DNA of 21,121 nt from the IMG/VR virus record IMGVR_UViG_3300005827_000047, positions 64,001 through 85,121 of that record. One strand, given 5' to 3'. Below the pieces are notes generated by a model. That model saw only the letters and a program-made list of their open reading frames with translations, searched no databases and was not told where the DNA came from. Below, piece by piece: positions 6,363-12,636 of the stretch (positions within the stretch are counted from its first letter, which is position 1; each line of letters opens with the position of its first letter). Source of the stretch: a virus. The translations under genes and the position numbers were made by a program.

Positions 6363-6502
6363 AGCTCACTTAGTGTTTTTATCATAATAAAGTTATTCGT
6401 ATTCTTAGGAACTCTAGCTATAGTTTTAGGAAGAAATAGATTACTTGCACTACAATGATGATAGATTTTTCTATTGTTAACCTCATTAATAAGATCTTTC
6501 AT
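6359..6502 (-). CDS. Small NLFLP-family protein (47 aa)
   Basis: Function unknown. This short frame reads MKDLINEVNNRKIYHHCSAS and then the family core NLFLPKTIARVP at about residues 21-32, ending FIMIKTLSEL. The CSxSNLFLP arrangement closely matches CSNLYLP in 4254-4496. The TGA overlaps the ATG of 6120-6362 (ATGA), and the gene fills the gap between two other genes exactly, both of which support translation. It lies about 1.6 kb from the nearest other member, so the family is dispersed in the operon and not only in tandem. Confidence 0.75.
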   Translation of the reverse strand: MKDLINEVNNRKIYHHCSASNLFLPKTIARVPKNTNNFIMIKTLSEL

Positions 6503-6507
6503 AGTAA

Positions 6508-6741
6508 TCAATTATATACTAATACCAATATAGTAACCACAGCAAAAATTAAAATAGGAATATAGAATATGCAAGAAAATATCTTAAAGCCTATAGATTC
6601 TTCTTCATCTAGAATAGTTTCAACTAAGGTGCGCAATACTATGCCAAATAAAGCTCCGATTAAAAGAGCTAAGAAATAATCTAGTACTCTTGCTCCTGAA
6701 TGATTAGTCCATTCTAAGATATCATTTACTATCTTTTTCAT
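6508..6741 (-). CDS. Small membrane protein (77 aa)
   Basis: Two membrane segments are visible, about residues 20-42 (VLDYFLALLIGALFGIVLR) and about 54-76 (IFSCIFYIPILIFAVVTIL), joined by an acidic loop (LDEEESIGF). The short size with two segments and a charged loop is compatible with a phage membrane protein such as a holin-like or host-envelope protein, but no family is recognisable. The start ATG overlaps the stop of the kinase gene (6738-7280) as ATGA, showing coupled translation. Confidence 0.75.
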   Translation of the reverse strand: MKKIVNDILEWTNHSGARVLDYFLALLIGALFGIVLRTLVETILDEEESIGFKIFSCIFYIPILIFAVVTILVLVYN

Positions 6742-7280
6742 ATTAGTTTTTCATTTTTTAGAACAGCTCTTAGATTCTCTACTAACTCTTCAAGAGTACT
6801 ATTATTTTCTATAATGTGAGAGCAAGGAAATTGGAAATCCTCTAGCTCCGATCTTCTTAGTCCTATAATAATAGCTTCTTCTTCTATTAGCTTCTCATAT
6901 TCTACTTTGAACCTTAAATCCGGTATAACCCAATAAGAATCTTTAGTATAATTCTTAAATAGTCTATCTACCCAAACTCTAGGATTGAATATATCCTTCA
7001 TAGATTCACAGAAATATCTGAATCTAGATCTTTCTTGCTCCTTATCATCTCTTGATAAAGTATAGAAGTTAATTCCGGTAATATATTGATACATCTTTAC
7101 AGCTGTAAAAGCAAAAGATCTTATCTTCCATTTACCTTTGTAAATATCTTTTTTATCCTTCTTAGTCATAGCAATAATAGACTTAGCATCTTTATTACTA
7201 TTCTGAAGTAAGGCTAGTACTATTCTAGCTGAAGTAGTTTTACCTAGACCATCTATTGTCGAAGTTATTGCAATTATCAT
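6738..7280 (-). CDS. Deoxynucleoside monophosphate kinase-like P-loop protein (180 aa)
   Basis: Likely phosphorylates dNMPs to dNDPs for phage DNA synthesis. The N-terminus MIIAITSTIDGLGKTTSA carries a P-loop (TIDGLGKTT; the first Gly of the usual Walker A is replaced). WVIPDLRFKVEYEKLIEE at about residues 117-134 matches the 'vIsDvRfpnEaeal' block of phage dNMP kinases. CSHIIENNSTLEELVENL near the C-terminus matches their 'H.I.N.gtleeL' ending. The open frame extends ten codons further upstream to 7310, but that ATG lies inside the terminator hairpin 7298-7319, so I choose the ATG at 7280, directly before the first beta strand. It sits downstream of the mini-synthetase genes. Confidence 0.82.
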   Translation of the reverse strand: MIIAITSTIDGLGKTTSARIVLALLQNSNKDAKSIIAMTKKDKKDIYKGKWKIRSFAFTAVKMYQYITGINFYTLSRDDKEQERSRFRYFCESMKDIFNPRVWVDRLFKNYTKDSYWVIPDLRFKVEYEKLIEEEAIIIGLRRSELEDFQFPCSHIIENNSTLEELVENLRAVLKNEKLI

Positions 7281-7290
7281 ATTAGTAAAA

Positions 7291-7373
7291 TTAATAAAGA
7301 GGTAGGGCATACTACCTCTAACAGCTTTTTGATTTTTTTATTTAGTTTAAGTTAATCTACTATGCCTTAGATT
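7291..7373 (-). terminator. Terminator with upstream kissing hairpin
   Basis: Minus-strand AGAGGTAG (7319-7312) pairs with CTACCTCT (7305-7298), with loop TATGCC, followed by TTTATTAATTTT. Forty nt upstream is a second perfect hairpin, AATCTA/TAGATT (7373-7354), with loop AGGCATAG. The two loops are complementary over six bases (GGCATA with TATGCC), which uses the whole terminator loop. The element lies between the HisRS-like gene and the kinase gene. The gap 7320-7397 holds no gene. Confidence 0.75.
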
Positions 7374-7397
7374 GTTTTATTTAGAATCTTGATTTCA

Positions 7398-8030
7398 CTA
7401 TAATAGCATTAGTCTATCTATCCCTAAAGCAAATCCAACTCCTCCTTCATATTCTCCTCCTCCACATATTTGCTTTTGAGATCCTAATCTATTACAACTA
7501 ATTTCAAATCCTCTACCTTCTTTATAATAATCTAATCCTCTTATTGCATCTTTATTTACAATAAGATCTTTAGATCCGGTAGATATTTCTATCATCTTTT
7601 GAGCTAAAGAGCATAAATACTCTATATAATCTTTAGTAGGATTAAGTATCTCTATTCCAAATTGAGTAAATTGTCTATACCTACCGGATTGAGGTCTTTC
7701 TCCTCTAAAACATTCTTGAATATAGTAAAGTTTAAGATCTCTATGATTCTTAAAAGTAGTAGAAGATAATCTTTGAATAACAGCAGTATATTCCGGAGCT
7801 AAACATATATCCCTATCTCCTCTATCCTTAAAGTTAAACATAAGATTATTATTCTCTTCTCCTACTTTAGAAGCAAATATTTCCTGATACTGTATAATAG
7901 GAATAATAATAGGAGTAAATCCTTCTAATTCCACAATCTTCCTCATAGAATAAAGCATATCCAGCTTATTAGTAGCTGATTCTCCTAATAATATCCTAGT
8001 TCCTCTATAGCAAGTTTCTTTTATTTCCAT
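7398..8030 (-). CDS. Miniature histidyl-tRNA synthetase-like protein (210 aa)
   Basis: A class II synthetase catalytic core of HisRS type. Motif 2 is CFRGERPQSGRYRQFTQFGI (about residues 107-126), nearly the textbook HisRS sequence. The histidine-binding block IRGLDYYKEGRGFEI (about 163-177), with the catalytic Arg of RGLDYY, is intact. CGGGEYEGG and motif 3 GFALGIDRLMLL close the protein. HisRS is usually about 420 aa; here the insertion domain between motif 2 and RGLDYY and the whole C-terminal anticodon-binding domain are missing. The catalytic residues I can check are kept, so this is a shrunken enzyme, not a decayed one. It could charge tRNA-His through the acceptor end, or make histidyl-adenylate for something else. 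Its ATG overlaps the AlaRS-like stop by 10 nt. Confidence 0.87.
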   Translation of the reverse strand: MEIKETCYRGTRILLGESATNKLDMLYSMRKIVELEGFTPIIIPIIQYQEIFASKVGEENNNLMFNFKDRGDRDICLAPEYTAVIQRLSSTTFKNHRDLKLYYIQECFRGERPQSGRYRQFTQFGIEILNPTKDYIEYLCSLAQKMIEISTGSKDLIVNKDAIRGLDYYKEGRGFEISCNRLGSQKQICGGGEYEGGVGFALGIDRLMLL

Positions 8031-8884
8031 AGGTCTTTTAAATTAATTCCATGAGTGTCATACCACCACTCTTCAGATTTATCTTTATGCTTATCCTTAA
8101 GATTATTGTACCTTAATAAGATGTTTTCTTGCCTTGTAACTTCATCTTTAAAGTATTTATGATCTATGCTGCTTCCAAGTTTATACAGCTCTCTAAGTAG
8201 CTTTCTAAGAACATATCCTTGTTTAGTATTAGAAGGAGAATACCCGGAATCTATAATCTTAGTAATAGTATCTTTAAGAATATCTTGTTTAGTAGGAATA
8301 GGATTACCTAATACTAGGTTTAATCTTTCTAATCCAAATCCTACATCTATACAATTACCTAAAGGATTAACTATATTACCTATTTCTATTCCTTTAGAGT
8401 AAAACTCAGTGCAATATCCTCCTATTTCTCCATCAGACCAATAACATTCTGGATCTGGTTTTACTTCAACATTATAGTTATCATATAGTAAATCCCAATC
8501 TTCAGATGCTGTTAATTTATCTGGATGAATAGTTACATAATCTAACTTTACTCCTAATATCTTTATAAACTCTATCCAAAACTTTATAGCATCAAATAAG
8601 TACATATCTCTAAAAGAGAATAGTCCTATCATATTAAAGTATAATAGATGACTACTATCTCCTATTTCCTCAAAATCATTCATCCTAATGCAAGGTTGAA
8701 TATTAGCTATAGTTCCTTTATAAGAAGTATCTTTAAACTTACTCTTAAATTGCTGCATTCCAGCAGGACAGAATAGAGTACTATCATCATAAGGTCTCAC
8801 AGATGATTCTATAGTAAAGGGAATATTCTTATCTGCACAATACTTTGAATACTCTTCTATTATGTTAATACTTTTAGTTTCCAT
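8021..8884 (-). CDS. Miniature alanyl-tRNA synthetase-like protein (287 aa)
   Basis: A class II synthetase core of AlaRS type. Recognisable blocks in order: STLFCPAGMQQFKSKF (motif 1 region, about residues 35-50), CIRMNDFEEIG (motif 2 start, about 65-75), YFNMIGLFSFRDMY (about 82-95; the family's FEMLGNFSFGDY, with Glu changed to Asn), CTEFYSKGIEIGNIV, and IDVGFGLERLNLVLG (motif 3, with the alanine-binding Asp). After it, SPSNTKQGYVLRKLLREL matches the 'PSNxxRGYVLRRIIRR' segment of the tRNA-recognition domain, which includes the Asn that reads the acceptor G3-U70 pair in E. coli AlaRS. Full AlaRS is about 875 aa; the rest of the recognition domain, the editing domain and C-Ala are absent. It overlaps the HisRS-like gene. 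Confidence 0.87.
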   Translation of the reverse strand: METKSINIIEEYSKYCADKNIPFTIESSVRPYDDSTLFCPAGMQQFKSKFKDTSYKGTIANIQPCIRMNDFEEIGDSSHLLYFNMIGLFSFRDMYLFDAIKFWIEFIKILGVKLDYVTIHPDKLTASEDWDLLYDNYNVEVKPDPECYWSDGEIGGYCTEFYSKGIEIGNIVNPLGNCIDVGFGLERLNLVLGNPIPTKQDILKDTITKIIDSGYSPSNTKQGYVLRKLLRELYKLGSSIDHKYFKDEVTRQENILLRYNNLKDKHKDKSEEWWYDTHGINLKDLWK

Positions 8885-8924
8885 AACTTATCTACTTTTC
8901 AATCTTTATTATCTTTTAATTAAA

Positions 8925-8953
8925 AACCTCTAGCCTCACTAACACTAGAGGTT
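8925..8953 (-). terminator. Terminator upstream of the AlaRS-like gene
   Basis: Minus-strand AACCTCTAG (8953-8945) pairs with CTAGAGGTT (8933-8925), 9 bp, followed by TTTTAATT. The loop holds TAGTGAG (8941-8935), which is complementary to CTCACTA (8990-8984) about 40 nt upstream. It lies between the TrpRS-like stop and the AlaRS-like start and would separate them or make AlaRS expression conditional. Confidence 0.72.
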
Positions 8954-8983
8954 CATAAGTGGAAAAAAATTGTATGGCGACAC

Positions 8984-9009
8984 TAGTGAGTTTAAGCATC
9001 CCTGCTTAA
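8984..9009 (-). promoter_or_regulatory. Upstream hairpin and loop-pairing strand of the AlaRS leader
   Basis: Minus-strand TTAAGC (9009-9004) and GCTTAA (8997-8992) form a 6-bp stem with loop AGGGAT. It is followed by CTCACTA (8990-8984), which can pair with the loop of the terminator at 8925-8953. Together these could act as an attenuator, but no T-box consensus or leader peptide is visible, so the signal sensed, if any, is unknown. Confidence 0.45.
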
Positions 9010-9015
9010 GTATCT

Positions 9016-9726
9016 TTATAAGAATCTACTGCTTAACCTTTCAGCTAGATGCTCTTTAAATTCTTGATTATTACCTTTATAAGGAATATCAAAGTAGTTA
9101 GCTATAGTTATAAGATTATTTAATCCTTCTGGTGTAGTAACAGCAGATTTAAGCTTACTATAATGATCATCATATATATAAAGTACATGACTATCAGGTA
9201 AAGATTTACTCATCTTTACCATAGGATTTCTGAGACTCATTACTTTATCAACATCTCCAAATTCATATTTGAACTCTTTGTTAACTCCTACTCTTTTACA
9301 AATATCATTACATAGTTCTATATGCTGAACTTGATCTCTACCTATTATAATAATATCTGGATCATTTATAATAATATCTGCTGACATAAGTACCGGATAA
9401 AGTAATAAGCCTAAATCATATTCTGAAGATTTAGCTTTATCCTTATATTGAGGCATTCTTGTAAGAGAACCTAAATTCATCTTACAACAAAGTTTAAAGA
9501 ATAGCTCTGTATATTCCGGAGTTTGATGAACTATTTTATTAGCTCCTAACTTTATTAACTCTTGTTCAGTTACTTCAGAAAAGGAATCTGTAGTTAAGGA
9601 ATGATAATTAGCTATTAGAAAGGTAACTTCATTATCTTCTTGTAATCTTAATCCTTTAGCTACGCAGCCCAAGTAATTACCTATATGAAGTTTACCTGTT
9701 GGTTGAATTCCTATTAAGTATTTCAT
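9016..9726 (-). CDS. Shortened tryptophanyl-tRNA synthetase-like protein (236 aa)
   Basis: A class I synthetase of TrpRS type. The start MKYLIGIQPTGKLHIGNYLG has the HIGH box (LHIG) in the family's typical context. DLGLLLYPVLMSADII and IGRDQVQHIELCNDICKR match the TrpRS tryptophan and tRNA-end binding blocks, and MVKMSKSLPD is the KMSKS loop. TrpRS is usually about 330 aa. Here the region after KMSKS is only about 65 aa and ends FKEHLAERLSSRFL, so most of the C-terminal helical part that reads the anticodon is gone. The frame extends upstream to a TTG at 9735; I choose the ATG at 9726 because TrpRS proteins start directly at this strand. The gene ends just before the attenuator-like region ahead of the AlaRS-like gene. 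Confidence 0.87.
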   Translation of the reverse strand: MKYLIGIQPTGKLHIGNYLGCVAKGLRLQEDNEVTFLIANYHSLTTDSFSEVTEQELIKLGANKIVHQTPEYTELFFKLCCKMNLGSLTRMPQYKDKAKSSEYDLGLLLYPVLMSADIIINDPDIIIIGRDQVQHIELCNDICKRVGVNKEFKYEFGDVDKVMSLRNPMVKMSKSLPDSHVLYIYDDHYSKLKSAVTTPEGLNNLITIANYFDIPYKGNNQEFKEHLAERLSSRFL

Positions 9727-9737
9727 AATCATCAATA

Positions 9738-10028
9738 TTAAATAGTGTATCCTAGCTCTTTATTCAAAGCTCTTAAAGCCGAGTCTAGATCTTCAAAAGT
9801 AATAGCTTCTCTCAAATCATAATGAAACCCCTTTTTAAAAAGAGGATGAAAGTTACTAATACCAGGAATAGGATTAGCTATGAGTTTAAATACTTGATAA
9901 CCCAAAGTACTATTGCCTCTGATATCAATCTTAAAGTTTTCTTCTTTGTTTATAAACTCATAGTTCTCTTTAATTCCACTTAAATAATTAATATCTTCTA
10001 ACCTTGTTAAATCTTCTTTAGTTATCAT
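9738..10028 (-). CDS. Hypothetical protein (96 aa)
   Basis: Not recognised. The N-terminus (MITKEDLTRLEDINYLSG) looks helical; the middle is beta-like with NSTLGYQVFKLIANPIPGIS at about residues 39-58; the C-terminus is a helix (EDLDSALRALNKELGYTI). It looks like a small soluble alpha/beta protein. It lies 11 nt upstream of the TrpRS-like gene in the same direction and downstream of a structured intergenic region, so it is the first gene of the TrpRS transcript. That suggests a linked role but does not show one. Confidence 0.75.
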   Translation of the reverse strand: MITKEDLTRLEDINYLSGIKENYEFINKEENFKIDIRGNSTLGYQVFKLIANPIPGISNFHPLFKKGFHYDLREAITFEDLDSALRALNKELGYTI

Positions 10029-10059
10029 AATAAAAGTTTATTGTTTTTTAATTAAAATA

Positions 10060-10140
10060 CTACCTTTTGAAGCATGTAGACTTCAACACTAGAAAGCCCA
10101 ACAGGAATAAGTGTTTTCTTCAAAGGCAGCAGTTCCTATT
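10060..10140 (-). terminator. Complex structured intergenic element, probable terminator
   Basis: Minus-strand CTGCCTTTGAAG (10129-10118) pairs with CTTCAAAAGGTAG (10072-10060) over 12 bp with one bulge. Inside, AACACT/AGTGTT (10115-10110 and 10090-10085) closes a 19-nt loop that contains TTCCTGTT, complementary, with one G-U pair, to AATAGGAA (10140-10133) at the end of the upstream gene. An alternative hairpin TTGAAG/CTTCAA (10086-10071) competes with the outer stem. TATTTTAATT follows the outer stem. Confidence 0.6.
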
Positions 10141-10471
10141 CTAAAGTAACTTCTCTCTTTTCAGAGATTTGAATTACTTTATCCAATACATTTAGTAGAA
10201 TACTATTCTTTCTACTTATGTATTCTTTCTTTTTATTAAGAGATTTAATCTCTTTATCCAGTTTAGCTTTAGAAGAATTAGCTTCCTCTATTTGCTTACT
10301 AATAGCTTTTATGTCTTTTTCATACCTTCCGGATATAGATGATTTAGATTTATAGATTCTAAATAATTCTTCATCTTCCATATCTTTAAGTGGTTTAGAG
10401 TACTTTTTACCTTCCCGGTAATAAATATACTCAAACTCTTCAGGTATTTCTTCAATTTGTTGTCTTTCCAT
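10136..10471 (-). CDS. Coiled-coil protein (111 aa)
   Basis: Function unknown. After an acidic, Tyr-rich N-terminus (MERQQIEEIPEEFEYIYYRE) the protein is almost entirely charged helix from about residue 40, with heptad-like spacing through KDIKAISKQIEEANSSKAKL and KEIKSLNKKKEYISRKN, typical of a coiled coil. It ends with the stop TAG at 10138-10136. Its ATG overlaps the end of 10452-10646 by 20 nt. A structural, scaffold or regulatory role is possible, but nothing decides between them. Confidence 0.78.
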   Translation of the reverse strand: MERQQIEEIPEEFEYIYYREGKKYSKPLKDMEDEELFRIYKSKSSISGRYEKDIKAISKQIEEANSSKAKLDKEIKSLNKKKEYISRKNSILLNVLDKVIQISEKREVTLE

Positions 10472-10646
10472 AGGTTGAAGCTATTATTGATGATTTATTA
10501 GTTAAATAATAGAGTAAGCATTTATAAAGGGAATTATCCTTATGCTTACTCTTAAAGTTATCTACAGTATTCCTTGCAACATCTAATTGGTTAAATGTAT
10601 TACAGGATTCTATTATTTTCCTTACCTTTTCAAAATCTTTTTCCAT
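10452..10646 (-). CDS. Hypothetical protein (64 aa)
   Basis: Not recognised. A small, probably helical, basic soluble protein (MEKDFEKVRKIIESCNTFNQ, then LDVARNTVDNFKSKHKDNSL), with two Cys and a Lys/Tyr-rich C-terminal half. It is the first gene after the terminator at 10662-10688 and overlaps the coiled-coil gene downstream by 20 nt. Confidence 0.7.
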   Translation of the reverse strand: MEKDFEKVRKIIESCNTFNQLDVARNTVDNFKSKHKDNSLYKCLLYYLTNKSSIIASTYGKTTN

Positions 10647-10661
10647 AATATTTAAAAAGTT

Positions 10662-10688
10662 AAAAAAAGGGGAGTATTTAACTCCCCT
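10662..10688 (-). terminator. Intrinsic terminator
   Basis: Minus-strand AGGGGAGT (10688-10681) pairs with ACTCCCCT (10675-10668) around a five-base loop, followed directly by seven T residues. This is the most classical terminator in the window and ends the transcript of 10703-11215. Confidence 0.88.
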
Positions 10689-10702
10689 ATAATTGATTCA
10701 AG

Positions 10703-11215
10703 TTAAAATACTTGTTCACTTTCTTTAGGAGCTATAGCAGCTCTTGTAGTAGATTCTGGTGTTTCTTGATCTACTAGATACCTTCCTGTAGCATTTAATA
10801 AGGAAAGGATTTTTGAAGGAGTATTTTCATATTCAAAGATGAAATATGGATAGTTAGTTACCCACCTTCCAACTACTCCATTTTCTACTGAATCTCCAGT
10901 ATCAGAAGGTATGAAGTAAGGTTTTACTTCAAAGTTAATAATCTGACCTTTTAGTTCTACTCCGGGAACTACTGCATTAACATCAATATCCCAAGAAGCT
11001 ACTCCTTGAGCATTGTGAGATTGGAATAGGTTCCTTTTAGCTTTACCTTGAGAACCTAGTGCATCTCCTTTTACTCCAACAGTTATCATAAGGTATTCCC
11101 TAGATTCTTTGTCATCTACCCTTTTTCTTTCTTTCTTCAATTCTCCTACATTTAATACTTGTAGATCTGTTGTTGTGATGTTTTTTAAGTCTTCAATTTT
11201 TTTTACTAATTGCAT
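10703..11215 (-). CDS. Hypothetical protein with SSB-like acidic tail (170 aa)
   Basis: Not recognised with certainty. The protein is soluble and beta-rich, with blocks such as EYLMITVGVKGDAL (about 40-53), INFEVKPYFIPSD (about 93-105) and RWVTNYPYFIFEYE (about 117-130). The tail APKESEQVF is acidic and ends in Phe, which recalls the C-terminal hook of single-stranded DNA-binding proteins. That and its place in a replication region make an SSB-like role possible, but I see no clear OB-fold signature. It sits alone between two strong terminators, so it has its own transcript and may be made in large amounts. Confidence 0.75.
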   Translation of the reverse strand: MQLVKKIEDLKNITTTDLQVLNVGELKKERKRVDDKESREYLMITVGVKGDALGSQGKAKRNLFQSHNAQGVASWDIDVNAVVPGVELKGQIINFEVKPYFIPSDTGDSVENGVVGRWVTNYPYFIFEYENTPSKILSLLNATGRYLVDQETPESTTRAAIAPKESEQVF

Positions 11216-11253
11216 GTTTTTAAGTGTTAAAATGTTAATAATTAATTAAGGTA

Positions 11254-11296
11254 TAATAAAATACCCAGACTACTCCTGCTACTAGTAATCTGGGTA
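11254..11296 (-). terminator. Intrinsic terminator
   Basis: Minus-strand TACCCAGA (11296-11289) pairs with TCTGGGTA (11269-11262), extended inside by ACTA/TAGT, and is followed by TTTTATTAT. It ends the transcript of 11313-11675. Confidence 0.82.
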
Positions 11297-11312
11297 AATA
11301 AGTTTTTAGGAA

Positions 11313-11675
11313 TTAGTCCCTAGTTTTAGTTACATCAATTCCTAGCTCTTCAGCAGTTTCTATAATAGATGCTTCAAGCTCTTTTGCTTTTGAAAGCACA
11401 TTTTTAGCTGCACTAATCTGTTTCTTTGCATCAAGAAGTTTAGTTATAGTAACTCCTTCAGAGTATTTAGTTTCTTGATAATTAGATTCTGCATAGGCTA
11501 GTTCACTTTCTGCATTAGCTATGTCCAAACCTACTCTAGTGTAAGAGTTTCTAAGGTCAAAAGCTAGACTGCGGTAAACTTTTTCTGCTTTAGCTTTCAA
11601 ATCCCTTGCATCATCTTTTGTGTTTAAGCTTATGTATTGATCTACAAAGCTTACTTTTTTTTCTTTTGTTGACAT
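11313..11675 (-). CDS. Helical coiled-coil protein (120 aa)
   Basis: Function unknown. From about residue 20 to 112 the sequence is nearly all helix-forming and Ala/Glu/Lys-rich, for example DDARDLKAKAEKVYRSLAF and TKLLDAKKQISAAKNVLSKA, with heptad-like hydrophobic spacing, so a coiled coil is likely. It has no Cys and no Trp. It is followed by its own terminator (11254-11296), which with the isolated gene layout suggests a highly expressed small protein. Confidence 0.78.
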   Translation of the reverse strand: MSTKEKKVSFVDQYISLNTKDDARDLKAKAEKVYRSLAFDLRNSYTRVGLDIANAESELAYAESNYQETKYSEGVTITKLLDAKKQISAAKNVLSKAKELEASIIETAEELGIDVTKTRD

Positions 11676-11722
11676 TTTCTCGATTTTGTTTTTTTATAAA
11701 TTTTACGAACTTTAGTTTAAAC

Positions 11723-12274
11723 TTATTCTAGAAGCGATTTCCATTTATCATAAATGGATTCATCATATTTTTCAGATTCTTCAGGTTCTATATCAGATAT
11801 AAGATTATCTCCTCTCAAAATAGTATTATCAACTTTATCCCAATAATCGTGACCTTCATCAGTACTTTTCCAATTAAACCCAAACACTAAAGCTTCTGCT
11901 AAACTTTTTGTTAAGCGATCAGATAATGGGTATTCTATCCTAGTATAAAGAGCTTTACTTCTATAAGGTTCAGGTAACTCTTTTAACCAATCTTCTATTG
12001 GTTTAATTTTCTCTTTCTTATTAATAAAAGTATCTTCAAACTCTTTTTGAGTATAGAAAGTGAAACTACAAAAAGGATAATCAGACTTATAAAAAGACTT
12101 AGGGGAATATTGTAAAGCGTCATCATAAATTAAAATTGCGGTTTCTTCTCCATAGCAACGGTAAGCATTACTATAAAAATTCAATGATCTTTCAATTTTA
12201 GCTTCTTTTTCTAACCAGTTCCCAATTACTTCCCAATTGGTGATATCTGTTATTATAATATTATTTAGTTCCAT
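11723..12274 (-). CDS. Conserved-looking phage protein (183 aa)
   Basis: Function unknown. The block DWLKELPEPYRSKAL at about residues 94-108, followed by SLAEALVFGFNWKSTDEGHDYWDKV at about 124-148 (two halves of one region), is a pattern I associate with phage proteins of unknown role: a Trp-Leu-x-x-Leu-Pro turn and later a helix ending T-x-EG-x-DYW. The C-terminus is acidic. The frame extends two codons upstream to a TTG at 12280; I choose the ATG at 12274 (MELNNIIITD). It overlaps 12261-12443 by 14 nt. The motif memory is from general knowledge and is not verified here. Confidence 0.78.
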   Translation of the reverse strand: MELNNIIITDITNWEVIGNWLEKEAKIERSLNFYSNAYRCYGEETAILIYDDALQYSPKSFYKSDYPFCSFTFYTQKEFEDTFINKKEKIKPIEDWLKELPEPYRSKALYTRIEYPLSDRLTKSLAEALVFGFNWKSTDEGHDYWDKVDNTILRGDNLISDIEPEESEKYDESIYDKWKSLLE

Positions 12275-12443
12275 TTTCAATAGGTGTTTTACCTCCTCTT
12301 TTAACTAACCAAATAGTTACAAAAGGAATTAAGTTAATGCAAAGTCTTTTGTTGTAATCTGAATAGTAATATCCTATCCAGAAAGAATGAAGTCTTATAG
12401 TAACTCCTATAGATATTCTATTCTTGTATAGTAATTTTCTCAT
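12261..12443 (-). CDS. Small conserved phage protein (60 aa)
   Basis: The sequence has WIGYYYSDYNKRLCINLIPF at about residues 22-41, then VTIWLVKRGGKTP. A block of the form 'W-x-G-x-x-Y-S-x-Y-N-x-R-L-C-I-N-L-x-P' followed by 'Trp-x-x-K-x-G-G' is one I recall from gut-phage small proteins of unknown function. It could be membrane-associated through the hydrophobic INLIPFVTIWLV stretch. It overlaps its neighbours on both sides (14 and 26 nt). Confidence 0.72.
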   Translation of the reverse strand: MRKLLYKNRISIGVTIRLHSFWIGYYYSDYNKRLCINLIPFVTIWLVKRGGKTPIENGTK

Positions 12444-12633
12444 AGTAAGTTTCTTTAGTCGTTGAATCTTTAATAGCTAGTAATACTCCTTCTTTTCTTA
12501 AAGAATATAGTATGGATATTACTTCTTTTAAAATCAGCTTAGAAGCAACAGAGGCATTATATGCCTCCATTACCTCTTGAGCTGTCAACCTATCAACAAC
12601 AAACAATTTCTTAATTCTATCTTTAGCTTCCAC
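12418..12633 (-). CDS. Small helical protein, possibly winged-helix (71 aa)
   Basis: The start is GTG (12633), as the only ATG is 21 codons in. The sequence is mostly helix (MEAKDRIKKLFVV, LTAQEVMEAYNAS, LKEVISILYSLRKEGVL) followed by a short strand pair (LLAIKDSTTKETYYEKITI). The order helix-helix-helix-wing is compatible with a small winged helix-turn-helix, so a DNA-binding regulator is possible, with modest confidence. It overlaps 12261-12443 by 26 nt. Confidence 0.68.
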   Translation of the reverse strand: MEAKDRIKKLFVVDRLTAQEVMEAYNASVASKLILKEVISILYSLRKEGVLLAIKDSTTKETYYEKITIQE

Positions 12634-12636
12634 ACT

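Noticed and set aside
8166-8402. Plus-strand frame of 78 codons inside the AlaRS-like gene
   Set aside because: It is antisense to a gene with clear synthetase motifs and has no family resemblance; a shadow frame.
8925-9010. T-box riboswitch before the AlaRS-like gene
   Set aside because: No T-box sequence (AGGGTGGNACCGCG), no stem I with specifier loop, and the leader is far too short.
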